In this document: positions 39,534 to 49,442 of the stretch, piece after piece
Numbering within the stretch: position 1 is the stretch's first letter
How the letters are laid out: each line of letters begins with the position of its first letter
DNA from: Clostridia bacterium
GTDB taxonomy: Bacteria; Bacillota; Clostridia; Oscillospirales; Acutalibacteraceae
Direction: 5' to 3'
Length of the DNA: 49,442 nucleotides
NCBI GenBank assembly: GCA_017468425.1
Contig: JAFUIO010000015.1
Coordinates: 1 to 49,442 of the forward strand
Program-made: the position numbers and the translations under genes
Notes under the pieces: generated by a model
Seen by the model: only the letters and a program-made list of their open reading frames with translations
Told to the model about the DNA's origin: nothing
Database searches by the model: none

Positions 39534-40961
39534 TCATCCTTTGATTAATGCGTTGTAAAGTCTGATATAATCGTTTGCAGATTTCTTCCAGCTGTTGTCA
39601 CATTCCATAGCACGTTTAACGAGAGTGTTCCAGCCTTCTCTGTTTTTGAAGCCTTCAATAGCACGGCGGATAGTGTACATCATATCGTGGGCATTGTAGC
39701 TTGCGAAAGTAAAGCCGTTACCCTCGTTGTCACCGCTGTCAAAAATAGAGTCTTTAAGTCCGCCTGTTTCGCGTACAATCGGAATAGAACCGTAACGCAA
39801 AGCAACCATCTGTGAAAGTCCGCAAGGCTCACTCTTTGAGGGCATAAGGAAGATATCTGTACCTGCATAAATTTTCTTTGCAAGGTCAGGAATAAAGCCG
39901 AGAGTAAGACCAACTTTATCAGGATATTTTTCGTTAAGATATTTAAAGAAGTTTTCGTACTGCCAGTCGCCTGAACCAAGAACAACAAGCTGCATATCTT
40001 CAGTTGTAAGCAGTTCTTCCATAACTGTTTTTACAAGGTCAAGACCTTTGTGGTCAACAAGACGTGAAACAATGCCGATAACAGGCACATCGTCACGCTG
40101 GGGAAGACCGAAATGTTCCTGAAGCTTCTGCTTATTGATTTTCTTTGCAGAGAAATCATCTGCAGAGAATGTTTCATAAATATTTGTATCTGTTTCAGGG
40201 TTGTAAAGAACAGTGTCGATACCGTTGAGAATACCGCTGAGCTTGAATTGTCTGTCACGTAAAATTCCGTCAAGACCGTGGCTGAACCAGGGGTCAAGAA
40301 TTTCTTCAGCATATGTGGGGCTTACAGTTGTAACTGCGTTTGCACATTCAATAGCACCCTTCATAAAGTTTACGTCGTTATCATATTCAAGCACACCTGC
40401 TCTGTCAAGGGGGATTCCCACAACATCTTCAAGAAGTTCTTTGCCGTACACGCCCTGATAAGCAATGTTATGGATAGTGAAAATAGTTTTGATATTTTCA
40501 TATCCGGGACGGTTAGCGTAGAAAAGTGAATAGTAAACGGGTGTAAGTGCTGACTGCCAGTCGTTACAGTGGATGATGTCGGGCTTTAAGCCGATGTGGG
40601 GAAGCATTTCAAGCACTGCACGTGAGAAGAATGCATATCTTTCTGCGTCATCGTAGTGGCCGTAAATTCCGCCGTCACGTTTGAAGTAATACTGATTATC
40701 AAGCAGATAATAGATAACTCCGTCAACGTTTGCTTCAAAAACTCCGCAGTACTGTCTTCTCCATGCTACGGGAACTGAAAAACTTGTAACAAATTTCAGT
40801 TTATCTTTAAGTTCTTCTTTGATTGATGAATACATCGGGATTACAACTCTGCAACCGATAAGTCTTTTGCGGAGTGCCTTGGGAAGTGAACCTGCAACGT
40901 CTGCAAGTCCTCCTGATGCAATATAGGGGAGTGCTTCACTTGCAACATATAAAACTTTCAT
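39534..40961 (-). CDS. glgA: Glycogen synthase (ADP-glucose type, GT5)
   Basis: 475 aa; extends alpha-1,4-glucan from ADP-glucose. Start LYVASEALPYIASGGLADVAG; the KxGG loop that contacts ADP-glucose phosphates reads A-S-G-G, so its lysine is Ala. Further motifs: IFTIHNIAYQG, PSKSEPCGLSQMVALRYG (Glu of the GT-B nucleotide-binding loop) and RLVDHKGLDLV. The length is normal for bacterial GlgA. Three bases from GH78 and seven to the next gene, so it is part of the long glg run. Confidence 0.94.
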   Translation of the reverse strand: MKVLYVASEALPYIASGGLADVAGSLPKALRKRLIGCRVVIPMYSSIKEELKDKLKFVTSFSVPVAWRRQYCGVFEANVDGVIYYLLDNQYYFKRDGGIYGHYDDAERYAFFSRAVLEMLPHIGLKPDIIHCNDWQSALTPVYYSLFYANRPGYENIKTIFTIHNIAYQGVYGKELLEDVVGIPLDRAGVLEYDNDVNFMKGAIECANAVTTVSPTYAEEILDPWFSHGLDGILRDRQFKLSGILNGIDTVLYNPETDTNIYETFSADDFSAKKINKQKLQEHFGLPQRDDVPVIGIVSRLVDHKGLDLVKTVMEELLTTEDMQLVVLGSGDWQYENFFKYLNEKYPDKVGLTLGFIPDLAKKIYAGTDIFLMPSKSEPCGLSQMVALRYGSIPIVRETGGLKDSIFDSGDNEGNGFTFASYNAHDMMYTIRRAIEGFKNREGWNTLVKRAMECDNSWKKSANDYIRLYNALIKG

Positions 40962-40964
40962 CTG

Positions 40965-43322
40965 TTATTTTACCACCTTTCTGATTATGTATTTATCCTG
41001 TTTGACAGGTGTTACGCGAGTGCCGTCAAGGTTTCTTTTTTCTGAAACAAAAGCATAACCTTTGGGCAGAATAATTTTACCTTTTGAGTTTTCGGGAGCA
41101 GTAATTGTGAGAATAATATCTTCATTTTCTTTCTCCCACTTCACTTCAACTCTGCCTGCAACTGCATCGTAGTGAGCCTTTGCAAAGCTGAGATTTTCTG
41201 CAAAATACGGATGCACATAATACTCGTTCACATCACGTCTTAACGGGTTCATTTCAAGACCTGCAATTCTCTTTATAAAGAAGTTGCTGATATCGCCGAA
41301 GAAGTGATGGTTGAGTGAATTCTGCTGATAGTCGAAATAATTCTCCCACAAAGCAGTAGCGCCGAATTTAACAACGGGGTAAACATAGGAGGGATAATCG
41401 GGGCGTGTTATCATATTAAGAGCAAGCTCTGTTTCCCCGTGCATAGCAAGCACGTGGAAGATTACTCTGTTGCCCAAATATCCGCAGTCATAGTGTCCGT
41501 CTTTTTCTTCAATAAATTCAAGAAGACGTCTGAATGCTTCAGGCTTTTCTGCGTTTTCAAAAACATCGTAGAAAATGCACATTGCCTGTGCAGACTGACA
41601 ATTGCCGACTGCAGTCATTGTAGAGAAGTCAATATACTGTTCTCTTAAATTCTTGCGTGTTTCGTTGTAAATTGCTTTTGCAAAGTCTGCCTGTAAAGAC
41701 ATTCCGACTTCGTTGAAAAGATAAGCGGCTTTTTCGCAGATTGACATTACCATAATACTGTCTGTCATTTCAAGGGGAACAATGTAATCTCCGGCACCTC
41801 TGCCTGTGGGGCACCAGTCGCCAAGACCCCATTCAAAAAGTCCGTTTTCATTTCTTCTTGTTGTAAGATAGTCGAGATATCTTAAAATACCATGGGCACT
41901 TTCTGTAATAAGTGATTTATCTCCGCGGTAAATGTAGGCGTAATAGGGGATGTAAACAATAACTCTGTCCCAGGCAGGACCATTGCCCCATTGATAACCC
42001 CAACCTGCTGTGGGTACAACTCCGGGCAGTTCACCGCGGTAATTGAGTGCTTTGCAGATATTTCTTTCCCACTCTCTGAAGCTTTTTTCTGTGGCAAAGT
42101 TCATTGTCATATATTCTGCAGAGTAAGATGCATCGCCTGTCCAACCGTTTTTCTCACGGTGGGGACAATCTGTGGGGAAGTAGTAGAAATTACTCTTTGC
42201 AGAACGAATTGCCATTTCCTGCAGGAAATTGATTGTTTTGTCGGAGCATTCAAAAGAGCCTCTGTCTTCAAAGTCAGAGTTCATTTCAAGGAAAGTCACA
42301 AGGCTTTCTGTTGCCTGTTCTTTTGTAATGCCTGTTACAAAGCAGTACTGACAACCGTGATATGTGAAAGAGGGGATGAATTCTTCTTCTCCGTCACCTT
42401 TCAGGATGTAAACATCTCTCTGTGCATATCCTGTGGGATAGAATGAACCTACGTTATCGCACTGTGAAGTGCCGTCTTCATTTAAATATTCAATGGCCTG
42501 AAGAATAACTCTCTGTCCTTTTTCGCCTTTTATGCGGAGTCTGAAAAGACCTGCAGTATTTACTCCGAAATCGTAGAGATATCCTTCTTCATCGCCGAAA
42601 TGTGTCTGATAATCGACTGAATTTACAAGACGTGTTTTTTCTGCATCGCTGAGTCTTGTATCGCAACTGTTTTTCTGGAATTTCAGAATATTTTCTTTTA
42701 TGCTTACAGCCTTGATTTCTCTCTGCACTCTTATAGGCTCTGCCTCACAGATTCTGTTTTCGCCTCTGGGAATTTCTGCAAAAATTGCATTTTTCCAACT
42801 GCTGTCGTCAAAGCCTTTGTCGCACCAGCCGTCAATTTCTTTGTTGGCATCGTAGAAACAACCGCTTCTTAAATCGTCAAAGAAAATAGGTGAATCGGCA
42901 CATTTCCAGCTTTCGTCTGTGTCAAAAATTTCACCGTCAATGTTAAGCCTTAAAGCAAGTTTGGGAGCAGAGCGGAATTTTGCAATGTGGAAATCCCACA
43001 CACCGCCGCCGAAACAATTCTGCATACCGTTACCGAGAATTGCACCGATAACGTTTTCTCCTTCTGTCAATAAATCTGTTACATCGTATTTATCGAAGTA
43101 AACTATATCGTCAGAGTTTGAAATGTAGGGTGCAAGGTAACCTTTTGTGATTTCTTTGCCGTTTACAAAAAGTCTGTAAAAACCGAGACCGCTTACTGTG
43201 ATTTCAGCCTTTTGGGACTTTTTGTCAAGATTATATGATTTTCTTAAATACGGGGCAGGTATGTGCTTTTCGTATGAACAAGGCACTCTGCCTGCCGCAA
43301 TAAATTTAGGGTACTGAGTCAT
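40965..43322 (-). CDS. GH78 alpha-L-rhamnosidase
   Basis: 785 aa without signal peptide, so it acts on imported oligosaccharides. N-terminal beta-sandwich domains (GFYRLFVNGKEI, LLTEGENVIGAILGNG) precede an (alpha/alpha)6 barrel from about residue 340. The GH78 active-site stretch is present: YFPTDCPHREKNGWTGDASYSAEYM, with the conserved acidic residues. The C-terminal beta domain ends near 785. Substrates are L-rhamnose-capped plant glycans such as rhamnogalacturonan I side chains or flavonoid glycosides. It is 10 bases downstream of GH35, in the middle of the glycogen genes. Confidence 0.92.
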   Translation of the reverse strand: MTQYPKFIAAGRVPCSYEKHIPAPYLRKSYNLDKKSQKAEITVSGLGFYRLFVNGKEITKGYLAPYISNSDDIVYFDKYDVTDLLTEGENVIGAILGNGMQNCFGGGVWDFHIAKFRSAPKLALRLNIDGEIFDTDESWKCADSPIFFDDLRSGCFYDANKEIDGWCDKGFDDSSWKNAIFAEIPRGENRICEAEPIRVQREIKAVSIKENILKFQKNSCDTRLSDAEKTRLVNSVDYQTHFGDEEGYLYDFGVNTAGLFRLRIKGEKGQRVILQAIEYLNEDGTSQCDNVGSFYPTGYAQRDVYILKGDGEEEFIPSFTYHGCQYCFVTGITKEQATESLVTFLEMNSDFEDRGSFECSDKTINFLQEMAIRSAKSNFYYFPTDCPHREKNGWTGDASYSAEYMTMNFATEKSFREWERNICKALNYRGELPGVVPTAGWGYQWGNGPAWDRVIVYIPYYAYIYRGDKSLITESAHGILRYLDYLTTRRNENGLFEWGLGDWCPTGRGAGDYIVPLEMTDSIMVMSICEKAAYLFNEVGMSLQADFAKAIYNETRKNLREQYIDFSTMTAVGNCQSAQAMCIFYDVFENAEKPEAFRRLLEFIEEKDGHYDCGYLGNRVIFHVLAMHGETELALNMITRPDYPSYVYPVVKFGATALWENYFDYQQNSLNHHFFGDISNFFIKRIAGLEMNPLRRDVNEYYVHPYFAENLSFAKAHYDAVAGRVEVKWEKENEDIILTITAPENSKGKIILPKGYAFVSEKRNLDGTRVTPVKQDKYIIRKVVK

Positions 43323-43332
43323 ATTTTTTACC

Positions 43333-45093
43333 TCATAATTCGGGTTTATCAGTGAAAGTAACGCAAGGCTCTGTTACCTTGTCACTTTCAAAGATTTCAA
43401 TTATGTTATCGCCTTTTTTAAGTAAGGGTGCAGGTACATAAAGAGTTTTCTGCGGTCCTGCAGAGTTGTAGTATCTGCCGATATTGAAACCGTTTACTTT
43501 TATGAAACCTTTTTCAAATCCGTCAGGGCGGATGAATGTATCGCAAGGCTCGTCTGTGGTGAGAATACCTCTGAAGAAGCCCGGCACTTTCATTTTATTT
43601 TTGTATTCAAGACGTGAAATATCGTCAAAAGTAAGGGGATAAATTTCCCATCCGAAATGAGCACGCAGGTTGATTCTTGCCTCGCCGATGATTCCTTTGA
43701 ATTCACGCTGGATTTCAATACCGTAGTTAACTCTGCCCATATTTTCAACGAGAATGTCTATGTGCAGTGTTTCACCGGGTTTGATTTTAACAGGGAATTT
43801 ATCGTTATCAGGTCTGCTTCTTTCGATTTTACCCATATACTTACCGTCGAAATAAACCAGAGCTCTGTCACGGATTAAATCGAATTTAAGTTCTAAATTA
43901 TCATCATCGTAAAGCGGACCTTTTACATCAGTAGAATAAAGAATATAACCGAAGTCCTGACCGATATCTTCCATTGTTTTCGGTGCGGGAGAAATAATTT
44001 TTTCTGATAAATTATCAAGGTTATCAAAAAGGGGAGCGAAAGAAGTCATTGTGAGTTTTCCGTAAGCTTTTTTCTTTGTGTCGGAAACATCAAGGCTTAC
44101 TTTTTCGCCTGTGAATTTTTCAACGGCCTTTTTGATTGCATAATATTTTTCAGTCATATCGCCTGCTTCGCTCAGAGGGGCGTCGTAGTCATAACTTGTA
44201 ACTGTAGGCTCATATGCACCGTCGTAGCAGTTAGCACCGTTTGAGAAGCCGAAGTTTGTGCCGCCGTGGAACATATAGAAATTGACACTTGCACCGAGTT
44301 CAAGCATTCTTTCAAAATCTGTAACTGTTGAAGATGAATCTCTTTCGTGGTGAATGTCGTACCAATGGTCAAACCATCCGTTCCAGAATTCGCAGCACAT
44401 CATAGGCTGGTCAGGCCTGAATTCTTTTAACTTTTTGAAGTTTTCATCAGGGTGTGAGCCGAAGTTTGCTGTTGCAAGATATTCAGGCAGAGTACCGCCT
44501 GTGAACATAGAATCGCAAGGTCCGTCTGATGTAAAGAAGAAGCAGTCAAGGTCACATTTTTTATAAATATCAACAATAGCCTGAAGATACTCGTGGTCAT
44601 CGCCGTAACTGCCGTATTCGTTTTCAATCTGCACTGCGATTACGTTTCCGCCGTTTGATGCAAGGAAAGGTCTTATCTGTTCGAAAAATGCTCTGTAATA
44701 TCGTTCAACTTTTTCAAGGAAAAGCTTATCGTTGCAACGCAGATGCATATCTCTGTATTTAAGAAGCCATGAAGGCAGACCGCCCATTTCCCATTCGGCA
44801 CAGATGTAAGGGCCGGGTCTTAAAATAACATTAAGTCCCAGGTCCTGTGCTGTCTGAATGAATTTTGCAACATTGAGATTACCGCTGAAATCAAATTCGC
44901 CTTCTTTTCTCTCGTGGAAATTCCAGGGAGAATATGTTTCAACTGTATTGAAGCCGCAGTTTTTAAGTTTCTTCAGGCGGTCTTCCCAATATTCTTCAAC
45001 TACTCTGAAGTAGTGTATAGTACCTGAAAGGATGGTGAATTTCTCACCATCCAACAGGAAGTTATTTTTATCATAAGATAACTTTTTAGCCAT
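43333..45093 (-). CDS. GH35 beta-galactosidase
   Basis: 586 aa, cytoplasmic. Glycoside hydrolase family 35: TILSGTIHYFRVVEEYWEDRL, GFNTVETYSPWNFHERKEGEF, the acid/base Glu in VIAVQIENEYGSYG, and the nucleophile Glu in MMCCEFWNGWF, followed by a C-terminal beta-sandwich about 400-586. Bacterial members release terminal beta-galactose, with specificity from lactose to galactan and host glycans. One base separates it from glgD, and ten from GH78. Confidence 0.94.
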   Translation of the reverse strand: MAKKLSYDKNNFLLDGEKFTILSGTIHYFRVVEEYWEDRLKKLKNCGFNTVETYSPWNFHERKEGEFDFSGNLNVAKFIQTAQDLGLNVILRPGPYICAEWEMGGLPSWLLKYRDMHLRCNDKLFLEKVERYYRAFFEQIRPFLASNGGNVIAVQIENEYGSYGDDHEYLQAIVDIYKKCDLDCFFFTSDGPCDSMFTGGTLPEYLATANFGSHPDENFKKLKEFRPDQPMMCCEFWNGWFDHWYDIHHERDSSSTVTDFERMLELGASVNFYMFHGGTNFGFSNGANCYDGAYEPTVTSYDYDAPLSEAGDMTEKYYAIKKAVEKFTGEKVSLDVSDTKKKAYGKLTMTSFAPLFDNLDNLSEKIISPAPKTMEDIGQDFGYILYSTDVKGPLYDDDNLELKFDLIRDRALVYFDGKYMGKIERSRPDNDKFPVKIKPGETLHIDILVENMGRVNYGIEIQREFKGIIGEARINLRAHFGWEIYPLTFDDISRLEYKNKMKVPGFFRGILTTDEPCDTFIRPDGFEKGFIKVNGFNIGRYYNSAGPQKTLYVPAPLLKKGDNIIEIFESDKVTEPCVTFTDKPEL

Positions 45094-45094
45094 A

Positions 45095-46210
45095 TCAGAT
45101 TACAATATCCTTTCCGATATATACGGGGTAAGTTTCTGCACCTGCAAGTTTTTTGTTGGGGCGAAGCACAACAAGTTTGTCAGCAATTACGTTTTCAATC
45201 TGTGCGCCTTCGCTGATGTATGAATCCTGCATTACAATGCAGTTTTTAACAACTGCGCCTTTAGCAATTCTTGCACCACGGAAAATAATTGAATTTTCAA
45301 CTGTGCCTTCAATAACGCAACCGTCAGCAACGAGTGAATTTTTAACGTCTGAGTCAAGGCCGTAAATTGCAGGCATATCGTCACGTGTTTTTGTATATAC
45401 GGGATAGTCTTTATTGAAAAGTGCTTTCATATTTTTGGGGTCAAGCAGCATACGGCTGATGTCGAAATAACTCTGGAGGCTGTCGATTGTTTCGAAGAAG
45501 CCTTCTGCTTCAAGGCCGTAAATTTTAAGCTTGCTTACATTCTTAAGGAAAACATCTTTTTCAAGTGAACGGAGATTAAGGCTCTTTGCTTCTGCAATAA
45601 GCTTTTCAAGAAGAGCTTTTCTCATAAGAATAATGTTTCCTGAATAGTTGCCTTCACCTTCTGCTTCATCGTGAACGGTGATACCTGTAATACGGCTTTC
45701 TTCATTGATGTCAAAGCACATCATATTTGAAAGTTTGGGGATTTTACCGTTTTTGTATACAACAGAAATGTCTGCACCTTTTTCATCGTGGAATCTCATC
45801 AATTTTTTCATATTGATGTTGTAAACCACGTTGCAGTCAGAAAGAATAACATATTCTTCTTTTGAATGCTGAAGGAATTTTGAAATACCCTCGAGAGAAC
45901 TTAATTTGCCTTTATAAATACCTGTCTGTGCTTCGTGGAAAGGCGGAAGGATAAACATACCTTCTCTTTTTCTTGAAAGATCCCAGGGTTTACCTGTGCC
46001 CAGATGGTCCATAAGTGACTGGTAGTTTGATTTTGTGATAATGCCTACTTTTGAAATGCCGCTGTTAACCATACTTGAAAGCGGGAAGTCAATAAGGCGG
46101 TAACGTGAACAGAAGGGAACAGAGCCCATTGCACGCAAAGAAGTTATTTCGCTTAAAGCTGAATCATAAGCGTTTGAAAAAATAATTCCAAGAACATTAT
46201 TGGCTCTCAT
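45095..46210 (-). CDS. glgD: GlgD, regulatory partner of glucose-1-phosphate adenylyltransferase
   Basis: 371 aa GlgC paralogue. The nucleotidyltransferase fold and left-handed beta-helix C-terminus (SIIFRGARIAKGAVVKNCIV) are intact, but the AGGxGxRL loop of active GlgC is replaced by IIFSNAYDSALSEI, so it should not bind ATP in the catalytic way. In Bacillota GlgD forms a heterotetramer with GlgC and raises its activity. The start shares the glgC stop as TAATG. Confidence 0.94.
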   Translation of the reverse strand: MRANNVLGIIFSNAYDSALSEITSLRAMGSVPFCSRYRLIDFPLSSMVNSGISKVGIITKSNYQSLMDHLGTGKPWDLSRKREGMFILPPFHEAQTGIYKGKLSSLEGISKFLQHSKEEYVILSDCNVVYNINMKKLMRFHDEKGADISVVYKNGKIPKLSNMMCFDINEESRITGITVHDEAEGEGNYSGNIILMRKALLEKLIAEAKSLNLRSLEKDVFLKNVSKLKIYGLEAEGFFETIDSLQSYFDISRMLLDPKNMKALFNKDYPVYTKTRDDMPAIYGLDSDVKNSLVADGCVIEGTVENSIIFRGARIAKGAVVKNCIVMQDSYISEGAQIENVIADKLVVLRPNKKLAGAETYPVYIGKDIVI

Positions 46211-47424
46211 TAGTTTGCACCTCCGATATCTTCTGCTACCTGCTCTTTGGGAAGAGCCTTTGCACCTTTGCCGATTGTAACACCGTTACCAACAACAGTA
46301 ACGCCCCAGTCGTCAAGGTTTTCCATAGCTTCAGGTCTTTCGCCAATTGTTGCGTTTTCTTCAATAACTGCATCTTCTGCAACTATTGCATACTGAACAA
46401 CAGCACCTGATTTAACTTTTGTGCCGGGCATAATAATTGAATCTTTTACAACTGCGCCTTCTTCAATGTCAACATTTGCAAAAAGAATTGAGAAATCAAC
46501 TGTACCCTCAACTGTGCAGCCTTCAGAAATAAGCGAATTCTGGATTTTTGCAGCAGGTGAAATGTAGTGTGGGGGAGCGATGGGATTGCGTGAATAGATT
46601 TTCCAATCGTCATCGTTAAGGTCGAGGTCAACTTTCGGGTTGAGAAGGTCAAGGTTTGATTCCCACAATGAATCGATTGTACCAACGTCTTTCCAATATC
46701 CGTCGAAGAGATATGCATAAAGCTTTTCGCCTGCTTCGTGCATTGCAGGGATAACGTCTTTACCGAAATCGTTGCTTGAGCCTTCTTTGTTTTCATCGTC
46801 GATGAGATATGCACGGAGTTTCTGCCATGTGAATACATAAACACCCATTGAAGCCTTGTTTGATTTGGGAACCTTGGGTTTTTCTTCAAATGCAGTAATT
46901 TTGCCGTCATCGTCAACAAACATCAGGCCGAAACGTGATGCTTCTTCCCAAGGCACTTCAAGCATAGCGATTGTGCAGGCAGCATCCTTTTTCTTGTGAT
47001 ACTGGAGCATTTTATTGTAGTCCATCTTATAAATATGGTCACCTGAAAGGATAACAACATATTCAGGGTCGTATTTATCGATGAAATTAATGTTCTGATA
47101 AATTGCGTTAGCAGTGCCTTTGTACCATGATGTACCTTCAATCTGCTGATAGGGTGAAAGGATGTGAACACCGCCGTTTGTTCTGTCAAGGTCCCAGGGT
47201 TCGCCGTTGCCGATATAATCGTTGAGTTCAAGGGGCTGATACTGGGTGAGAACGCCTACTGTGTCAATACCTGAATTTACACAGTTTGAAAGGGGGAAGT
47301 CAATGATACGGTATTTACCGCCGTAAGGTACGGCAGGTTTTGCAATGTTTTTTGTGAGTATGCCGAGACGGCTTCCCTGACCGCCGGCAAGAAGCATTGC
47401 GATACACTCTTTTTTACGGGCCAT
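46210..47424 (-). CDS. glgC: Glucose-1-phosphate adenylyltransferase (ADP-glucose pyrophosphorylase)
   Basis: 404 aa; makes ADP-glucose, the committed step in glycogen synthesis. Catalytic loop [34 protein letters not shown], and [13 protein letters not shown] with the catalytic Asp are intact. The C-terminal beta-helix ([15 protein letters not shown]) is complete. It is 4 bases after glgB and overlaps glgD by 1 base. Confidence 0.97.
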   Translation of the reverse strand: MARKKECIAMLLAGGQGSRLGILTKNIAKPAVPYGGKYRIIDFPLSNCVNSGIDTVGVLTQYQPLELNDYIGNGEPWDLDRTNGGVHILSPYQQIEGTSWYKGTANAIYQNINFIDKYDPEYVVILSGDHIYKMDYNKMLQYHKKKDAACTIAMLEVPWEEASRFGLMFVDDDGKITAFEEKPKVPKSNKASMGVYVFTWQKLRAYLIDDENKEGSSNDFGKDVIPAMHEAGEKLYAYLFDGYWKDVGTIDSLWESNLDLLNPKVDLDLNDDDWKIYSRNPIAPPHYISPAAKIQNSLISEGCTVEGTVDFSILFANVDIEEGAVVKDSIIMPGTKVKSGAVVQYAIVAEDAVIEENATIGERPEAMENLDDWGVTVVGNGVTIGKGAKALPKEQVAEDIGGAN

Positions 47425-47428
47425 AAGT

Positions 47429-49339
47429 TTATGCCTCCTTAGAAGATTTATTAGAAGATTTTGGTTTACGTTTTTTAGGTGCTTTTAAATAAATTACGCT
47501 GTTTCCGGGAAGGTCGAGCGTAATTGAATTTTCAAATGAGTGGAGAGGTTTCTTGACCGATTTGATTTTGCCGTGAGTACCTGAACCTTCGCCACCGAAT
47601 TCTTTATCGTCAGAATTGAAAAGAACTTCATATGTTCCGGGATTCAAAACACCGATTTTATAATCTTCGCGTCTGACGGGAGTGAAGTTGCACACGCAGA
47701 CAATTTCGTTTTCTTTTTCGTCTTTTCTTACAAATGCAATAACGGAATTGTCAACATCATCGCTTGAAATCCAGTAGAATCCTTCCCAGCTGTAGTCAAT
47801 CTGCCAGAAAGCGGGAGTTTTCTTGTAAAACTCATTTATTGCTTTGAAATAAGCTTTGAGCTGTGCGTGGCGTTCATAATCAAGAAGAAGCCAGTCAAGA
47901 CCCTGCTCATAATTCCATTCAATAAACTGGCCGAATTCCTGACCCATAAACATAAGTTTTTTGCCGGGATGAGCCATCATATAACCGATGAATGAACGCA
48001 CTCCTGCAAACTTCTCATCGTATTCACCGGGCATTTTGCCGATAAGGGAGCATTTGCCGTGAACAACTTCATCGTGAGAAATCGGAAGAATGAAGTTTTC
48101 CGAAAATGCATAGAAGAAAGAGAAAGTAAGGCAGTTGTGGTTGTATTTTCTTGAAAGACCGTTGAGTGAGAAATATCTCAGACAATCGTTCATCCAACCC
48201 ATATTCCATTTGAAGTTGAATCCGAGACCGCCAACATCTGTAGGCTTTGTAACAAGAGGCCATGCTGTACTTTCTTCTGCCACAACTAAAACATCATAAT
48301 AGTCCTTGAAAATTGTCTGGTTGAGTTTTTTGAAGAAGTCAACAGCTTCAAGGTTTTCGTTTCCGCCGTATTTGTTTGCAATCCATTGTCCGTCGTCTCT
48401 GCCGTAGTCAAGGTAGAGCATTGATGCCACAGCGTCAACGCGTAAGCCGTCAATGTGATATTTTTCAAGCCAGAACATTGCACTTGAAATGAGGAAGGAC
48501 TGTACTTCGTTTTTGCCGTAGTCAAAAACTCTTGTTCCCCATCCGTAATGTTCGCCTTTTTTCGGGTCTTCATATTCGTAACAGGCAGTGCCGTCAAATT
48601 CGTAAAGTCCGTGAGCGTCTTTCGGAAAATGGGCAGGTACCCAGTCGAGAATAACGCCTATTCCTGCCTTGTGACATTCGTCAACAAGATACATAAAATC
48701 TTTCGGCTCACCGTAACGTGAAGTGGGTGCAAAATATCCTGTTGCCTGATAACCCCATGAGCCGTCAAAGGGATGCTCATTTACGGGCATAAGTTCAATA
48801 TGGGTATATCCCATATCGCTTACATATTCAACAAGCTCTTTTGCAACCTCGCGGTATGAAAGGAAATTTCCGTCATCGTGCTGCTTCCACGAGCCGAGAT
48901 TAACTTCGTAAATGTTTACGGGACTTGTGTAAACGGAGGTTTCTTTTCTCTTTTTGAGCCACTTTTCGTCGTGCCAGTTGTAGCCCTCAATGTCGTAAAC
49001 TTTTGTTGCTGTCTGAGGGCGTGTTTCAAAGTGAAAACCGTAGGGGTCACTTTTCATAAGCACTCTGCCGTCCTGAGTGACGATTCTGTATTTGTAGTTG
49101 TCAAAAATGTCCGGTTTGTCAATTTTAACTTCCCACACACCGTTATCGCTCACTCTTTGCAAAGGCAGACTGTATTCATCCCACGAATTGAAATCGCCCA
49201 TAAGATAAACTTCACGTGCTTTAGGTGCCCACACTCTGAAAGCACATCTGTCATCTTCGAAATGGCAACCGAGATATTCGTAAGCTTTTGCATTGTTGCC
49301 CTGATGGAAAAGATAAAGCGGTACGTTGTTTTCTGTCAT
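47429..49339 (-). CDS. glgB: 1,4-alpha-glucan branching enzyme (GH13)
   Basis: 636 aa; introduces alpha-1,6 branches in glycogen. CBM48 N-terminal domain (about 20-110) then the GH13 barrel: [31 protein letters not shown] (nucleophile D302), VVAEESTAW (acid E355) and [12 protein letters not shown]. First gene of the run; ATG 49339 follows AGGAAGGA. The 103 bases upstream (49340-49442) have a TTATAC-like -10 but no good -35, so the promoter may lie there or beyond the edge. The C-terminal tail is rich in Lys/Ser ([14 protein letters not shown]). Confidence 0.95.
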   Translation of the reverse strand: MTENNVPLYLFHQGNNAKAYEYLGCHFEDDRCAFRVWAPKAREVYLMGDFNSWDEYSLPLQRVSDNGVWEVKIDKPDIFDNYKYRIVTQDGRVLMKSDPYGFHFETRPQTATKVYDIEGYNWHDEKWLKKRKETSVYTSPVNIYEVNLGSWKQHDDGNFLSYREVAKELVEYVSDMGYTHIELMPVNEHPFDGSWGYQATGYFAPTSRYGEPKDFMYLVDECHKAGIGVILDWVPAHFPKDAHGLYEFDGTACYEYEDPKKGEHYGWGTRVFDYGKNEVQSFLISSAMFWLEKYHIDGLRVDAVASMLYLDYGRDDGQWIANKYGGNENLEAVDFFKKLNQTIFKDYYDVLVVAEESTAWPLVTKPTDVGGLGFNFKWNMGWMNDCLRYFSLNGLSRKYNHNCLTFSFFYAFSENFILPISHDEVVHGKCSLIGKMPGEYDEKFAGVRSFIGYMMAHPGKKLMFMGQEFGQFIEWNYEQGLDWLLLDYERHAQLKAYFKAINEFYKKTPAFWQIDYSWEGFYWISSDDVDNSVIAFVRKDEKENEIVCVCNFTPVRREDYKIGVLNPGTYEVLFNSDDKEFGGEGSGTHGKIKSVKKPLHSFENSITLDLPGNSVIYLKAPKKRKPKSSNKSSKEA

Positions 49340-49442
49340 TTTATCCTTCCTCGTATAATAAAGTAGTAGTTTTTAGTGTCCCTCTCCAAGGACAATATGC
49401 TACACTGTAAATGGTGCTGTGGATTGGTGAATTCCTCCTACC

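Overview
The window looks like chromosome from an anaerobic, spore-forming, low-GC Bacillota of class Clostridia. Oscillospirales/Ruminococcaceae-like is my inference. The grounds are AT-rich spacers with near-consensus TTGACA-17-TATAAT promoters, strong AGGAGG ribosome sites, some TTG and GTG starts, a Spo0A gene, a SpoIVFA/SpoIVFB-like pair, rubrerythrin, a GlgC/GlgD pair, and plant-glycan glycosidases. There is no phage or conjugative module. The only transposon trace is the last 35 codons of an IS110-family transposase at the left edge, followed by a double-hairpin intergenic repeat.

Layout. 1-353: IS110 tail and a repeat. 354-11662, minus strand: two small ORFs, a secreted beta-propeller-like protein, a secreted PHP-domain protein with a C-terminal amphipathic tail, an alpha/beta hydrolase, rubrerythrin, tadA, a CPBP protease, a lipoprotein, a degenerate M28-like membrane protein, trpS and a class I aminotransferase. 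A remnant of a Cro/XRE-type regulator lies on the plus strand at 4954-5040. 11865-17925, plus strand: a hypothetical gene, ddl, a DUF1934 gene, argS, a GlmU-like acetyltransferase with a decayed uridylyltransferase half, pth, and a 42-codon peptide gene. 17999-19039: galM (minus). 19212-26732, plus strand: a cell-wall cluster of double-FHA protein, FtsW/RodA, a transpeptidase, and an ABC ATPase with a giant coiled-coil FtsX-like permease. 26868-26984: a second micropeptide gene (minus). 27345-28112: spo0A with candidate 0A boxes.

28172-31398, minus strand: a three-gene operon of a VTC-domain protein, a DUF4956 membrane protein and a beta-helix lipoprotein. 31556-31872: tRNA-Leu(UAA), followed by an imperfect ~102-bp tandem duplication that repeats the last 22 nt of the tRNA plus its terminator, an architecture like the E. 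coli tyrT/rtT repeats. 32170-35776, plus strand: a MacA/MacB-type efflux system. 35856-37511: a GH27 enzyme whose catalytic barrel is interrupted by a beta-rich insert. 37531-49339, minus strand: one long tight run, glgB-glgC-glgD-GH35-GH78-glgA-histidine phosphatase, followed across a hairpin by a SpoIVFA/SpoIVFB-like pair.

How it fits together: the glg run makes storage glycogen from glucose-1-phosphate and carries a beta-galactosidase and an alpha-L-rhamnosidase within the same run, which links glycan breakdown to storage. Spo0A and the IVFA/IVFB-like pair indicate sporulation. The FHA/FtsW/PBP cluster is wall growth or division machinery. The points I would examine first are the tRNA-Leu repeat RNA, the RBS-trapping terminator-like hairpin at 38849-38878, the two amphipathic micropeptides, and four proteins whose catalytic motifs have changed (GlmU-like, M28-like, histidine phosphatase, GlgA).
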